DNA from: Desulfosediminicola ganghwensis
GTDB taxonomy: Bacteria > Desulfobacterota > Desulfobulbia > Desulfobulbales > Desulfocapsaceae
DNA length: 64,000 nucleotides
Assembly: GCF_005116675.2 (NCBI RefSeq)
Contig: NZ_CP050699.1
Location: 1,387,001 to 1,451,000, forward strand
Direction of reading: 5' to 3'
The first letter of the stretch is position 1. Each line of letters starts with the position of its first letter. Both the position numbers and the translations under genes were made by a program. Under the pieces are notes generated by a model. It saw only the letters and a list, made by a program, of their open reading frames with translations, ran no database searches and was not told where the DNA came from. Positions 25,961 through 35,032 of this stretch are shown one piece after another.

Positions 25961-27577
25961 TCAGGAGCTTCAAGAGAGCATTGAGCACCCCACTTTATGC
26001 CTGGCCCATTCCGGCCGTTTCTGAAAATACTTTTCCCTCTCTGGTTGTTCATCATACGGATGACGCAGCAGGTCATGAAGCTCATGGATCAGGGAAGGGT
26101 CACCGTCTTCAGCTTTATCGATAGCCAGCTGAGCCATATAATTCCGTAATACATATTTTGGATTTATCCGGTTCATCCGGGATTTCCTCTCACGCTTATC
26201 AAGGTTATCAGCCTGCAGTCGCCTGCGGTATAGGTTGAGCCAGTTCTGCAGTCTCTGCAGATACTTCCTGTTAATCGCCTCAGGCTGATAGTACGCATCC
26301 GCGAGTTCAGAGGGGAGCTGATGTAAGCCGGTGCCGGGGGCATCAGCCGGGCTGACATCAGCAAGATTCCTGAAGAAAATCGTCATATCCGTTTCAGCGC
26401 TTGAGAGGATATCGAGCAACTCGTTCACCAGGTCGTCATCGGTGCTGGTGTTGAAACTCCGCAGGCCAAGTTTACCGGCCATAGTGTTCTGCCAGCTTGT
26501 CAGAAAGACCCGGCGATAACTGTTGTTCAGAATTTCCTGGAGGCGTGCGGCCTCTCCGGTGATTGAGTGGAATGCATTTGCCAGCTGAGTCAGGTTCCAG
26601 AGGCCTATGTGAGGCTGGTTGCCGTAGCTGTAGCGTCTCCCTTGAAAATCTGTGGTATTGGGCGTCCAGGTAACATCATATGGCTCCAGCCAGCCATACG
26701 GTCCGTAGTCGATGGTGAGTCCGCTGGTGGACATATTGTCGGTGTTCATTACCCCATGCACGAAGCCAACCCGCATCCAGTGGTCGATCAGGTGTGCGGT
26801 ACGTTCACATATTTCGGCAAACATCTGCGGTACCGCGTCCGGGGCAGAGGCGTCGAGATGGGGGAAATCCGTCGCCAGGGTATAATTGATGAGCGTCTGC
26901 AGGGTTTGGGTATCGTTTCTTGAAGCAAAAAGTTCAAAATTACCAAAACGTAGAAAGGATGGCGAGACCCGGCAGACAACCGCACCGGGCTCCATGCCGG
27001 GATGACCGTCATAGAGAATATCACGCAGCACCTGCTCACCTGTGGTTATAAGGCTCAGCGCCCTGGTGGTGGGGATACCTAGATGATGCATCGCTTCACT
27101 GCAAAGAAATTCGCGCACAGAAGAGCGAAGTACCGCCAATCCATCGGCGCGTCTTGAGTATTGCGTCGGTCCGGCACCTTTAAGCTGCAGTACCCAGCGG
27201 TCACCCCGGGTATTAATCACCTCACCGAGGTTGATGGCCCGGCCATCACCCAGTTGCCCGGCCCAGTTACCGAACTGGTGCCCACCATAACACATGGCAA
27301 AGGGCGACATATCGGGGAGCACTGTATTGCCGGCAAATACCTCGGTAAACAGGCGTGAGTTGCAGGCAACGTCATCAAGGTCGAGCAACCGGGCAACTTC
27401 GGGTGAGTATGCCAACAGCTTAGGTCCACTGACCGGCGTGGGTTGTACTTTCGAATAACAGGCTTCGTAAACCTGCCTCCTGTTATTCGAGACATCGGTA
27501 TCGCCGGGGAGGTTATTGACAAAACTGTTGTCAAACTGGAGGGCTTCAAGTTTCGCTGGGATAAATCCGTTTAGCAT
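25961..27577 (-). CDS. selO: SelO pseudokinase / protein adenylyltransferase, predicted selenoprotein
   Basis: A SelO (YdiU) protein of 538 residues when UGA at 25970-25972 is read as Sec. Core motifs are CYGGHQFGNWAGQLGDGRA, QLKGAGPTQYSRRADG, MNTDNMSTSG and IDYGPYGWLEPYD. SelO transfers AMP to proteins under redox stress. The conventional ORF would stop at GCSMLS, but the UGA is followed by AGC TCC TGA, giving GCSMLS-Sec-Ser-Ser-stop. That matches the C-terminus of eukaryotic SelO, where Sec is the antepenultimate residue, and the Cys-Ser-Ser ending of most bacterial SelO. A SECIS-like hairpin follows. Confidence 0.88.
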
Positions 27578-27920
27578 ATATGCACATAGGTTGAGTTTTG
27601 AGATTGGTTCTCAAATAATAGTCATGTGCATTGCGTGGGCAAGTGAAAATGTATAAAATATAGCTCGCTTACAGGGAATTGACAGGCGCAGAGTATGATG
27701 ATTTGTTTTCATCTTTTCAGGAAGGAGCACTATTGTCGCTGGTTAGCGGAAAAATACTACAGTCCATGTCCACCGCAAAATTCTGGAAGAATTGGAGCTA
27801 GAATAATGTCTTGCGATGGACATTACGGAAATTAGACAATTGCTGCAAGTGAGAGTACCAATCTGATTCCCCGGTATCATGAAATACATGAACACCATGT
27901 TCATGAGAAATGCTGGCTGA
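27578..27920. other. Intergenic region upstream of selO
   Basis: A 343-bp gap that must contain the selO promoter. It also holds one copy of the dispersed TTCATG..AAATCC-type repeat at 27897-27918. A 22-codon frame with GGAG and a TTG start near 27734 is possible but unsupported. Confidence 0.4.
27897..27918 (+). repeat. Dispersed repeat copy, diverged
   Basis: ATGTTCATGAGAAATGCTGG then CT. Differs from the other copies mainly at the CCG core. Confidence 0.45.
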
Positions 27921-28775
27921 TTATTTTAAAGAGAGCAGGTAGGTTCGAAGGTTCTGCTTTCGGTCCTCAATACCCAGCTTTTTACGCAGCTTCTTTCGAT
28001 GAAAACTGACTGTGGCTACTGCAATATTGAGAACGTCGCTGATCTCCTGGCTGCTTTTCCCCTGCCGCACAAGAAGTGCCACTTCAAGTTCCTGGGGAGT
28101 GAGCAGCAGGTGTAGAGACGACAACCGGTGCAGAAATGGGCTGCTGATATCATTGAGGTGGTTTTCGATTATGGTGATAAGGGCTTTCTCGCGCTGTTGC
28201 AATAACCCTGTTTTCATTTTATCGATGTAAGGGAGAACCAGGTCGCGAATGTTGGCAAGGAACCGATCTTCAAGTTCCTGTCGATCACGACTGCGATGAT
28301 CGAGGAGAACTTTCATGGCGATATTGGTTTCAGCCAGTTTTTCTGCCTCGATCTGGAGTTGTTGCTCCTTTCGTTCCAACTCTTTCTGGATGCGTATGAG
28401 AGGAGTGATATCATCATGGGTGACGATAACCCTGGGTTCGCTCTCTGCCTGATATGGCAATACCTTCAACGTGAACCACCGCTCTTCGGTAGGCGAATGG
28501 CAGGGGTACTGGATTGAATAGTCTTTAAGGTTGCCTTTTATGATCTGTCGGATGGCGCTGGCCACTGCCCCGGATTCTTGATTTTCATCACTGTCGCTAT
28601 CACAGACATGGAAATAGTTCAGGCCAACACAATCCACCGGTCCGCTCATGCCGTTTTCACGGGCGAACTTCTGCCATGCCCGGTTGGTCTCCAGGATGAC
28701 CCCCTGCTCGTTCAGCACCGCTACATGGGTCACCAGGGAGTTAAGAATCACCTGGTACATGTCTTGTGTACTCAT
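27921..28775 (-). CDS. PAS-domain LuxR-type transcriptional regulator
   Basis: A 284-residue regulator. Residues about 10-125 form a PAS sensor (VAVLNEQGVILETNRAW start). A charged coiled coil (about 130-200) follows. The C-terminus is a LuxR/GerE helix-turn-helix (LTPQELEVALLVRQGKSSQE, then FHRKKLRKKLGI). The start at 28775 is supported by AAGGAAGGG just upstream; the longer frame is rejected. There is no receiver domain, so it senses its ligand directly. It points toward selO; targets unknown. Confidence 0.87.
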   Translation of the reverse strand: MSTQDMYQVILNSLVTHVAVLNEQGVILETNRAWQKFARENGMSGPVDCVGLNYFHVCDSDSDENQESGAVASAIRQIIKGNLKDYSIQYPCHSPTEERWFTLKVLPYQAESEPRVIVTHDDITPLIRIQKELERKEQQLQIEAEKLAETNIAMKVLLDHRSRDRQELEDRFLANIRDLVLPYIDKMKTGLLQQREKALITIIENHLNDISSPFLHRLSSLHLLLTPQELEVALLVRQGKSSQEISDVLNIAVATVSFHRKKLRKKLGIEDRKQNLRTYLLSLK

Positions 28776-29051
28776 TCGTCCCTTCCTTAGTGGTCGTGGA
28801 TAGTCTACTCGTATATTTCCCGGGTTGATCAGGTTCATGAAATATGCGGGTAAGATGATAGCTTTTACTATCATTATACTACTTTTTTCTGCCTATTGTA
28901 GGCCGCCGTTGAAACGTTACTGTTCTATTAGGGTCTGAAAAATCTGAAATGGCCGGGGTATAACGGCTCCGGCTTTTCCACGCACAACAGCTCTCAGTGA
29001 AAACCACTGGGGGAATAATGATGCGCTGCTTCAATAGACGGAGAACAAACA

Positions 29052-29975
29052 ATGTATAATGGCAGGCACATGCGCCTGGGGCTTTGCTGCACTTTCAGGG
29101 AAGAGCAAATATCCTTCAAATCGCGACAGGCTACCTACCTGAAGAAATTTCCCGAAAAGGAACGGCTCAGTCTGATATCCACCACAGTTTTGCACAATGC
29201 CACAGCGCTGATGCAGGCACTGGAGTTCTGTGAAGAGAATAGTATTGGTTCTTTTCGAATAAATTCTAAATTTCTGCCCCTTAAGGCACACCCTGAGCTG
29301 GGATACAGGCTGGAAGAGTTACCCGATATACTGTTGATATCTGAACTGCTCGATACCGCCCGGCTGTTCAGACACACCAGGAATATCCGCCTCACCTTTC
29401 ATCCGGACCAGTTCATTCTGCTCTCATCCCCTCGGGATGATGTAACCGAATCATCCATCGCCGACTTGGAGTACCATGCCGAGCTGGCGGAACTTCTGGG
29501 TGCGGATGTAATCACGATCCATGGCGGCGGTGCCTATGGAGACCCGGTATCGAGTCTCGCCAGGCTGGAAAAGAATGCAGACCGGTTATCGCAAAGCGTG
29601 AGGGAACGGATCACCTTGGAAAACGATGATCGTGTATACACCCCGGAGCAGCTTCTATCCACCTGCAGCAAACTCTCCATACCCTTGGTTTATGATGTTC
29701 ATCATCATCGTTGTCTGAAAGATTCTCTGAGCATAGATGAAGCAACGGCAGCAGCACGAACGACCTGGGACAGGGAACCGCTCTTTCATCTTTCAAGCCC
29801 GAAAGATGGATGGGCGGCGCGCGACACGAAAAAACATCACGACTATATAGACGCAGGTGATGTTCCGGCTGCCTGGCAGGGATTTGAGGTGACGGTGGAA
29901 GTGGAAGCGAAGGCAAAGGAACTCGCTGTAAGACAATTGCGGTACGACCTGATAGAAAAAAGAAATGCGGCTTGA
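29052..29975 (+). CDS. uvsE: UV DNA damage endonuclease (UvsE/UVDE family)
   Basis: A 307-residue TIM-barrel endonuclease that nicks DNA 5' of UV lesions. Metal-site and family stretches include RLGLCCTF at the start, SFRINSKFLPL, LTFHPDQFILLSSP, VITIHGGGAYGD, RITLENDDR and VYDVHHHRC. Length fits the family. The ATG at 29052 has GGAG 8 nt upstream; an internal ATG at 29070 is possible. Appears to be a single-gene unit. Confidence 0.93.
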   Translation: MYNGRHMRLGLCCTFREEQISFKSRQATYLKKFPEKERLSLISTTVLHNATALMQALEFCEENSIGSFRINSKFLPLKAHPELGYRLEELPDILLISELLDTARLFRHTRNIRLTFHPDQFILLSSPRDDVTESSIADLEYHAELAELLGADVITIHGGGAYGDPVSSLARLEKNADRLSQSVRERITLENDDRVYTPEQLLSTCSKLSIPLVYDVHHHRCLKDSLSIDEATAAARTTWDREPLFHLSSPKDGWAARDTKKHHDYIDAGDVPAAWQGFEVTVEVEAKAKELAVRQLRYDLIEKRNAA

Positions 29976-30282
29976 TTTTTGACTCACTGAAATCAGCTGA
30001 TACAATGAAAATGTCAGGTTACTTACGATACTTGAGCGCACCGCCAATGTGATGAGCAAAATCTTCAGGGTGTTACTGGTCAGATCCGGCCCAAGTCCCT
30101 GATAAAATATACTATTGATTGGGCCTGCAGGCAGGGATGGTGAAACTCATACTTCTGGCTCGAATAAATACAACTTTGCGCCGGAATCCTTTGTAACAAC
30201 ATACCGGCTCGCCTGGCATCGAAGGTGTAGGCTGGCTCTTTTGCCGATTTTCATGAAACATCCTGGTTGATCGGAGGCTGCC
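29976..30282. other. Intergenic region before the lipid-modification cluster
   Basis: A 307-bp gap with no recognisable gene. It should contain the promoter for the 30283-34850 cluster. No convincing -35/-10 pair was identified. Confidence 0.35.
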
Positions 30283-31068
30283 ATGTTGCACATGCTGCTC
30301 TTTACCTCTGTGATTTTGTTGTTTTTCATGACCATGTGGTTTCTTGTTTCTGTAGCCATGAACCGCAATGATATCGCAGATATCTTGTGGGGAGCAGGTT
30401 TTGTACTGGTGGTATTGAGTTGTACACTGATGGTTGAGGCTACCACTGCCAGGGGAGTGTTGATGGCGCTTCTGGTTACGATCTGGGGAGTACGGCTTTC
30501 AGTTCGAATCTTCATGAAAAATCGTGGTAGGGAAGAGGATTTTCGTTACCGGAAATGGCGTGAAGAGTGGGGCGACAGATTTCTTGTACGAAGTTACTTT
30601 CAGGTCTTTGTGCTGCAGGGAGTGTTGATGCTGGTGGTGCTTACTCCGGTCTGGTACGTGATCGGCAGACAGCAGCTTTTGCCGCTGAATATTCTCGATA
30701 TGTTCGGTTTACTGGTTTGGTGTGTAGGATTTTATTTCGAAGTGGTAGGAGACTATCAACTGGATGCATTCAAGAAGAATCCGGAAAACAGCGGTAAAGT
30801 ACTCCAGGACGGTTTGTGGAAGTACAGTCGGCACCCGAACTATTTCGGGGAAGTTGTAATGTGGTGGGGGATTTACCTGATGGCGCTACCGGTAAGCGGT
30901 GGATTCGTCACTATCATTGGCCCGGCGGCTATCACGTTTCTCATCTTAAAAGTCTCTGGAATTCCTCTTCTGGAAGAGCATTATCGTGATAATCCCGTTT
31001 ACCAGGCATATAAAGAGAAGACAAGTGTGTTCTTCCCCCTGCCGCCCAAAGCTGAACCAAAGAGGTGA
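30283..31068 (+). CDS. DUF1295 membrane protein (steroid 5-alpha-reductase-like)
   Basis: A 261-residue integral membrane protein with six or seven segments. The DUF1295/isoprenylcysteine-methyltransferase-like C-terminus is clear: DGLWKYSRHPNYFGEVVMWWG and IPLLEEHY. The family probably reduces or methylates lipid substrates in the membrane with NADPH or SAM. GGAGG precedes the ATG. First gene of a five-gene cluster ending in a cyclopropane-synthase-like methyltransferase, an arrangement recurring in many bacteria. Confidence 0.88.
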   Translation: MLHMLLFTSVILLFFMTMWFLVSVAMNRNDIADILWGAGFVLVVLSCTLMVEATTARGVLMALLVTIWGVRLSVRIFMKNRGREEDFRYRKWREEWGDRFLVRSYFQVFVLQGVLMLVVLTPVWYVIGRQQLLPLNILDMFGLLVWCVGFYFEVVGDYQLDAFKKNPENSGKVLQDGLWKYSRHPNYFGEVVMWWGIYLMALPVSGGFVTIIGPAAITFLILKVSGIPLLEEHYRDNPVYQAYKEKTSVFFPLPPKAEPKR

Positions 31069-31076
31069 TGAGAGCC

Positions 31077-31490
31077 ATGGCATTGATAAAAACATTCTTC
31101 TTACTGCTGCCTGTCATTTTTCTGATCGATTATATCTGGCTCGGGAAATTAATGGGGCAGTTCTACATCCGTGAGTTGGGGCCGCTGGCACGTTCATCTG
31201 GGGAAGGGTTTGCGCCCGTTGTCTGGGCAGCGGTACTCGTGTATCTGTTTATTCCTCTGGGGATACTTGTTTTTGTCCTGCCTTTGCTCCCCCCGCAGGG
31301 CTATCTGCTGCCGGCAATTGGTTATGGTGCATTGTTCGGATTAGTCCTTTACGGGGTATTTGATATGACCAACTATGCCCTGCTGGCTAACTACAGTCTG
31401 AAAATGGCTCTGGTTGATATCGGCTGGGGATGTTTTCTAAACAGTGCCGCGACAGTGGCTGCAGTTGTCATTTATCGATGGGTGAGCTGA
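31077..31490 (+). CDS. DUF2177-family membrane protein
   Basis: A 137-residue protein with four membrane segments. DYIWLGKLMGQFY near the start and the GVFDMTNYALLANYSLKMAL region are characteristic of DUF2177. The function is unknown, but the family regularly accompanies DUF1295, DUF1365 and cyclopropane-synthase-like genes. The ATG at 31077 is preferred over two overlapping upstream starts. Confidence 0.83.
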   Translation: MALIKTFFLLLPVIFLIDYIWLGKLMGQFYIRELGPLARSSGEGFAPVVWAAVLVYLFIPLGILVFVLPLLPPQGYLLPAIGYGALFGLVLYGVFDMTNYALLANYSLKMALVDIGWGCFLNSAATVAAVVIYRWVS

Positions 31491-31556
31491 GTGTGAGTAA
31501 ATCTAACAGAATGTGTAGTTGCAACTTCCATAATTTGAACTGTGACAGGAGGATAG

Positions 31557-32798
31557 ATGAGGATTGCAATCGTGGGAAGCGGCATTTCCGGGCTGGTTGC
31601 GGCCTATCTGCTGCACGAGATTCATGATATCACCCTGTTCGAGGCAAATGATTATGTGGGGGGGCATACTCACACTGTACCCGTCAAGACACCTTCGGGA
31701 GATTTTGAGATCGATACCGGTTTTATTGTGTTCAATGAAACCACTTACCCCAATTTTCTCAAAATCCTTAACAGGATAGGGGTGGAGAGTCAGCCGAGCT
31801 CGATGTCTTTTTCGGTGAAATCACTGGCGGACGGGCTGGAATTTAACGGTAATTCCCTCAACACCTTTTTTGCCCAGCGGGAGAACATCCTGCGGGCGAC
31901 GATGTATAAGATATTGTGGGACATGATGCGCTTCAACAGGCAGATCGATCAAATCATACAGGGCACGACAGATAACCGTTCACTGGCTGATTTTCTTGAG
32001 TCAGAGGGCTATTCTGAAGAATTTTTACGCTACTTTATCCTGCCGATGACTTCTGCGCTCTGGTCCGCTCCCCCCACGGAGGCGCGAGAGTTCCCCATTG
32101 CGCTTTTTGCCAGATTTTTTCGAAATCATGGCATTCTGAATCTGCGCAAGAGACTGGCGTGGAGGGTAATTAAAGGCGGGTCAACCCGTTATGTGGAAAA
32201 GCTGATAACATCCTTTGCCGACAGGATCAGACTCAACTGCCCGGTGCAGTGGGTTACCAGGACCCCCGATCATGTGGAGATAGCCACGGCTCAAGGTGTG
32301 GAACATTTCGATCAGGTCATACTGGCTGTACACAGCGACCAGGCTCTCAATATGCTTACCGACCCGTCCCGGGCAGAAGAAGAAGTGCTCGGCTCCATTC
32401 GTTATCAGGCCAACAGGGTACAGCTGCACACAGATACCAGGCTGCTGCCGTCCAAACGTTCGATATGGGCAAGCTGGAATTACAAGATTCCCGTGGATGA
32501 GACACTCAGTTCCACCGTGACCTACGACATGAATATTTTGCAGTCGATCACGGCAAAAGAAGAATTTCTGGTCTCGCTCAACCAGCTGGAGTCAATCAAT
32601 CCTGAAAAAATCATCGGCAATTACCTCTATGACCATCCGGCATATACGCCTCTGGTACCGCCGGCTCAGGATCGCCACAACGAAGTGAGCGGAGTTAACC
32701 GTACCCACTACTGCGGTGCATACTGGGGTTATGGATTCCATGAAGATGGGGTTCGTTCTGCGCTGTCGGTGTGCAAGAACTTCGATAGGGGTTTGTAA
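31557..32798 (+). CDS. FAD-dependent amine-oxidase-like protein
   Basis: A 413-residue flavoprotein. The dinucleotide-binding motif IAVGSGISG-type start (IVGSGISGLVAAYLL) and FEANDYVGGHTHTV are typical of the amine oxidase/protoporphyrinogen-oxidase-like group encoded beside DUF1365 genes. The C-terminal NRTHYCGAYWGYGFHEDG closes the FAD site. AGGAGG lies before the ATG, and the stop overlaps the next start (TAATG). Probably acts on a membrane lipid intermediate together with its neighbours. Confidence 0.9.
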   Translation: MRIAIVGSGISGLVAAYLLHEIHDITLFEANDYVGGHTHTVPVKTPSGDFEIDTGFIVFNETTYPNFLKILNRIGVESQPSSMSFSVKSLADGLEFNGNSLNTFFAQRENILRATMYKILWDMMRFNRQIDQIIQGTTDNRSLADFLESEGYSEEFLRYFILPMTSALWSAPPTEAREFPIALFARFFRNHGILNLRKRLAWRVIKGGSTRYVEKLITSFADRIRLNCPVQWVTRTPDHVEIATAQGVEHFDQVILAVHSDQALNMLTDPSRAEEEVLGSIRYQANRVQLHTDTRLLPSKRSIWASWNYKIPVDETLSSTVTYDMNILQSITAKEEFLVSLNQLESINPEKIIGNYLYDHPAYTPLVPPAQDRHNEVSGVNRTHYCGAYWGYGFHEDGVRSALSVCKNFDRGL

Positions 32799-33541
32799 TG
32801 AATAGCCGTATTTACACCGGGCATATCCGGCACATGCGTTACCGGCCGGTGAAAAACAGCTTCAGGTATCGAATATTTCTGATGTACCTGGATCTCGGGG
32901 AGCTGGATCAGGTCTTCAGGGGACGCCTGCTCTGGTCTGCGAAAAAGATGAACCTGGCTTTTTTGCGTCGTAAGGATCATTTCGGAGACCCGAGAATAAC
33001 AATAGAGGATTCTGTTCGGCTGCTGGTGGAAGAAAAGACCGGGAAACGTCCTGAAGGTGCTATCAGGATGCTCACCCATCTCCGCTATTTCGGCCATTGT
33101 TTCAACCCGGCAACGTTCTACTATTGCTTCGATGAGGGCGGTGAGCAGGTTGAGACAATCGTGCTTGAAGTGCATAACACCCCCTGGGGCGAAGTGCATT
33201 GCTATGTAATACCATGCAGTGAAAACAACAGTGATGGCAAGAGCTGGAGGTTCGCATTGGCCAAAGAGTTCCATGTGTCACCCTTTCTGCCCATGGATAT
33301 CGATTACGAATGGTCGTTCACACCTCCGGGAGAGCAGCTGCAGGTCCTGATGGTCGACTATCATGAGAATAAACGGATCTTTGAGGCGGAGCTTGAATTA
33401 TCGCAACTTCCTATTACCGGCGGTTCACTTCGCAGGATGCTGGTTGTCTATCCACTGATGACGATGAAGGTGACCGCAGGCATCTACTGGCAGGCGTTGC
33501 GGCTCTGGTTGCGGGGAGCGCAGTTTTATTCACATCCATGA
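32798..33541 (+). CDS. DUF1365 protein
   Basis: A 247-residue DUF1365 protein, with YTGHIRHMRYRPVKNSFRYR at the N-terminus, RYFGHCFNPATFYYCFD and KEFHVSPFLPMD as landmarks. It is cytoplasmic and of unknown chemistry. It overlaps the flavoprotein gene by one base and precedes the methyltransferase gene, so it is clearly part of one operon. Related clusters in photosynthetic alphaproteobacteria have been tied to fatty-acid modification under singlet-oxygen stress (family knowledge, not shown here). Confidence 0.9.
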   Translation: MNSRIYTGHIRHMRYRPVKNSFRYRIFLMYLDLGELDQVFRGRLLWSAKKMNLAFLRRKDHFGDPRITIEDSVRLLVEEKTGKRPEGAIRMLTHLRYFGHCFNPATFYYCFDEGGEQVETIVLEVHNTPWGEVHCYVIPCSENNSDGKSWRFALAKEFHVSPFLPMDIDYEWSFTPPGEQLQVLMVDYHENKRIFEAELELSQLPITGGSLRRMLVVYPLMTMKVTAGIYWQALRLWLRGAQFYSHP

Positions 33542-33578
33542 ATGGAAATATCGGGCATATAACTGATACGGAGATACA

Positions 33579-34850
33579 ATGAGCGATTATCAGACTCAGG
33601 GAGAGCGGGAGCTGTCAGGAACTGCGGTGACCGGGCCGGGGGAAAACACCCTGAATCGCTGGAGCAGGAGTATGCTCACCAGCAGGCTCAGGGCCATTCG
33701 CAAAGGATATATCGTCTTACGTGAAGATGGGAAGGTGGAGACTTTCGGCCATAACAGCTCGGAGCTGTCGGTGACCATTGATGTCTATAACCTGGAATTT
33801 TACCGGCGGGTTTTGTTTGGTGGCACGGTCGGCTCCGGTGAGGCCTATATGGATGGTCTCTGGCGCTGCAGCGACCTTACAGCCCTGATTCGTATTGTCA
33901 TTATAAACAGCGAGTTATTGCTGGGCATTGATTCCGGCTGGGGCAGGCTTACCATGCCTCTGCACTGGCTGTATCACCTGGCGAGAAAGAACACCAGAAA
34001 AGGGAGTAAAGAAAACATCGCTGCGCACTATGATTTGGGCAACGATTTTTACTCACTCTTTCTCGATTCGACCATGGCCTATTCCTGTGGTTTTTTTGCA
34101 AGTGAAAAGAGTTCGTTAAAAGATGCATCGTTGTGCAAGTTCGAAAGAATCTGCGAGATGCTTGAATTGAATGACAGCGACCATCTTTTGGAGATAGGCA
34201 CAGGCTGGGGAGGGTTCGCGGTCTACGCCGCCGCCAATTATGGATGCCGGGTGACCACGGTGACCATCTCCAGGGAGCAGTTCAAATTCGCCCGGCAGAG
34301 AATTGTTGACGACAAGCTTGAGAAGCAGGTGACAATCGAGCTGATGGATTATCGGGATATTCGCGGCTCGTTTGACAAGCTTGTTTCAATTGAGATGATA
34401 GAGGCGGTCGGGCATCACTATTTCGATGCTTTTTTCGGTTGCTGCAGCAAGCTGCTCAAGCCGACCGGGCTCATGGTGCTGCAGGCAATCACCATCAGGG
34501 ACCATCTTTACCAGGCGTATCTGAAAGAGGTGGATTTTATTCGCCGCTACATCTTTCCGGGAGCCTGTCTCCCGTCCCTGAGTGCTATTATGCAGTCAGT
34601 TGCCAGGGTAACCGACATGACAGTAGTGCAGCTGGAAGATATCGCCCCCCATTATGCCAGAACTCTGAACATCTGGCACCAGCGGTTTGTGCAGAAACTG
34701 GCCGAGGTTCGAAAACTCGGGAAAAATGAGCAGTTTATCAGGATGTGGGAGTTCTATTTCAGCTATTGTGAAGCCGGCTTTCTAGAACGCCATCTTGGTG
34801 ATTTGCAAATAGTTTTTGCCAAACCAGGTGCCCGCCAGTTGCTGAAATAG
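33579..34850 (+). CDS. Cyclopropane-fatty-acyl-phospholipid synthase-like methyltransferase
   Basis: A 423-residue SAM-dependent enzyme. The CFA-synthase signature AHYDLGNDFYSLFLD and SAM motif LLEIGTGWGGFAVYAA are present, followed by VSIEMIEAVGHHYFDAFF. It should methylate or cyclopropanate unsaturated acyl chains of membrane phospholipids. GGAG lies before the ATG. It is the last gene of the lipid cluster, and the accompanying flavoprotein and reductase-like genes suggest a modification more elaborate than a plain cyclopropane ring. Confidence 0.92.
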   Translation: MSDYQTQGERELSGTAVTGPGENTLNRWSRSMLTSRLRAIRKGYIVLREDGKVETFGHNSSELSVTIDVYNLEFYRRVLFGGTVGSGEAYMDGLWRCSDLTALIRIVIINSELLLGIDSGWGRLTMPLHWLYHLARKNTRKGSKENIAAHYDLGNDFYSLFLDSTMAYSCGFFASEKSSLKDASLCKFERICEMLELNDSDHLLEIGTGWGGFAVYAAANYGCRVTTVTISREQFKFARQRIVDDKLEKQVTIELMDYRDIRGSFDKLVSIEMIEAVGHHYFDAFFGCCSKLLKPTGLMVLQAITIRDHLYQAYLKEVDFIRRYIFPGACLPSLSAIMQSVARVTDMTVVQLEDIAPHYARTLNIWHQRFVQKLAEVRKLGKNEQFIRMWEFYFSYCEAGFLERHLGDLQIVFAKPGARQLLK

Positions 34851-35032
34851 CAGGTATAAGCGGTCTGTTTACCAGTTAACGAACTGTCTTTTTTACAAAT
34901 CCTGCCAGTTATTTTCGTCTGTCTATTTCATAATCTTCCCGATTGCCGTATCCTTAAAGCAAATGGAGAGAGGAGATTGCAGCACCAATCGCTGCATCGT
35001 TACAAGGTTTCTACAGCATCGATTTATTTCGT

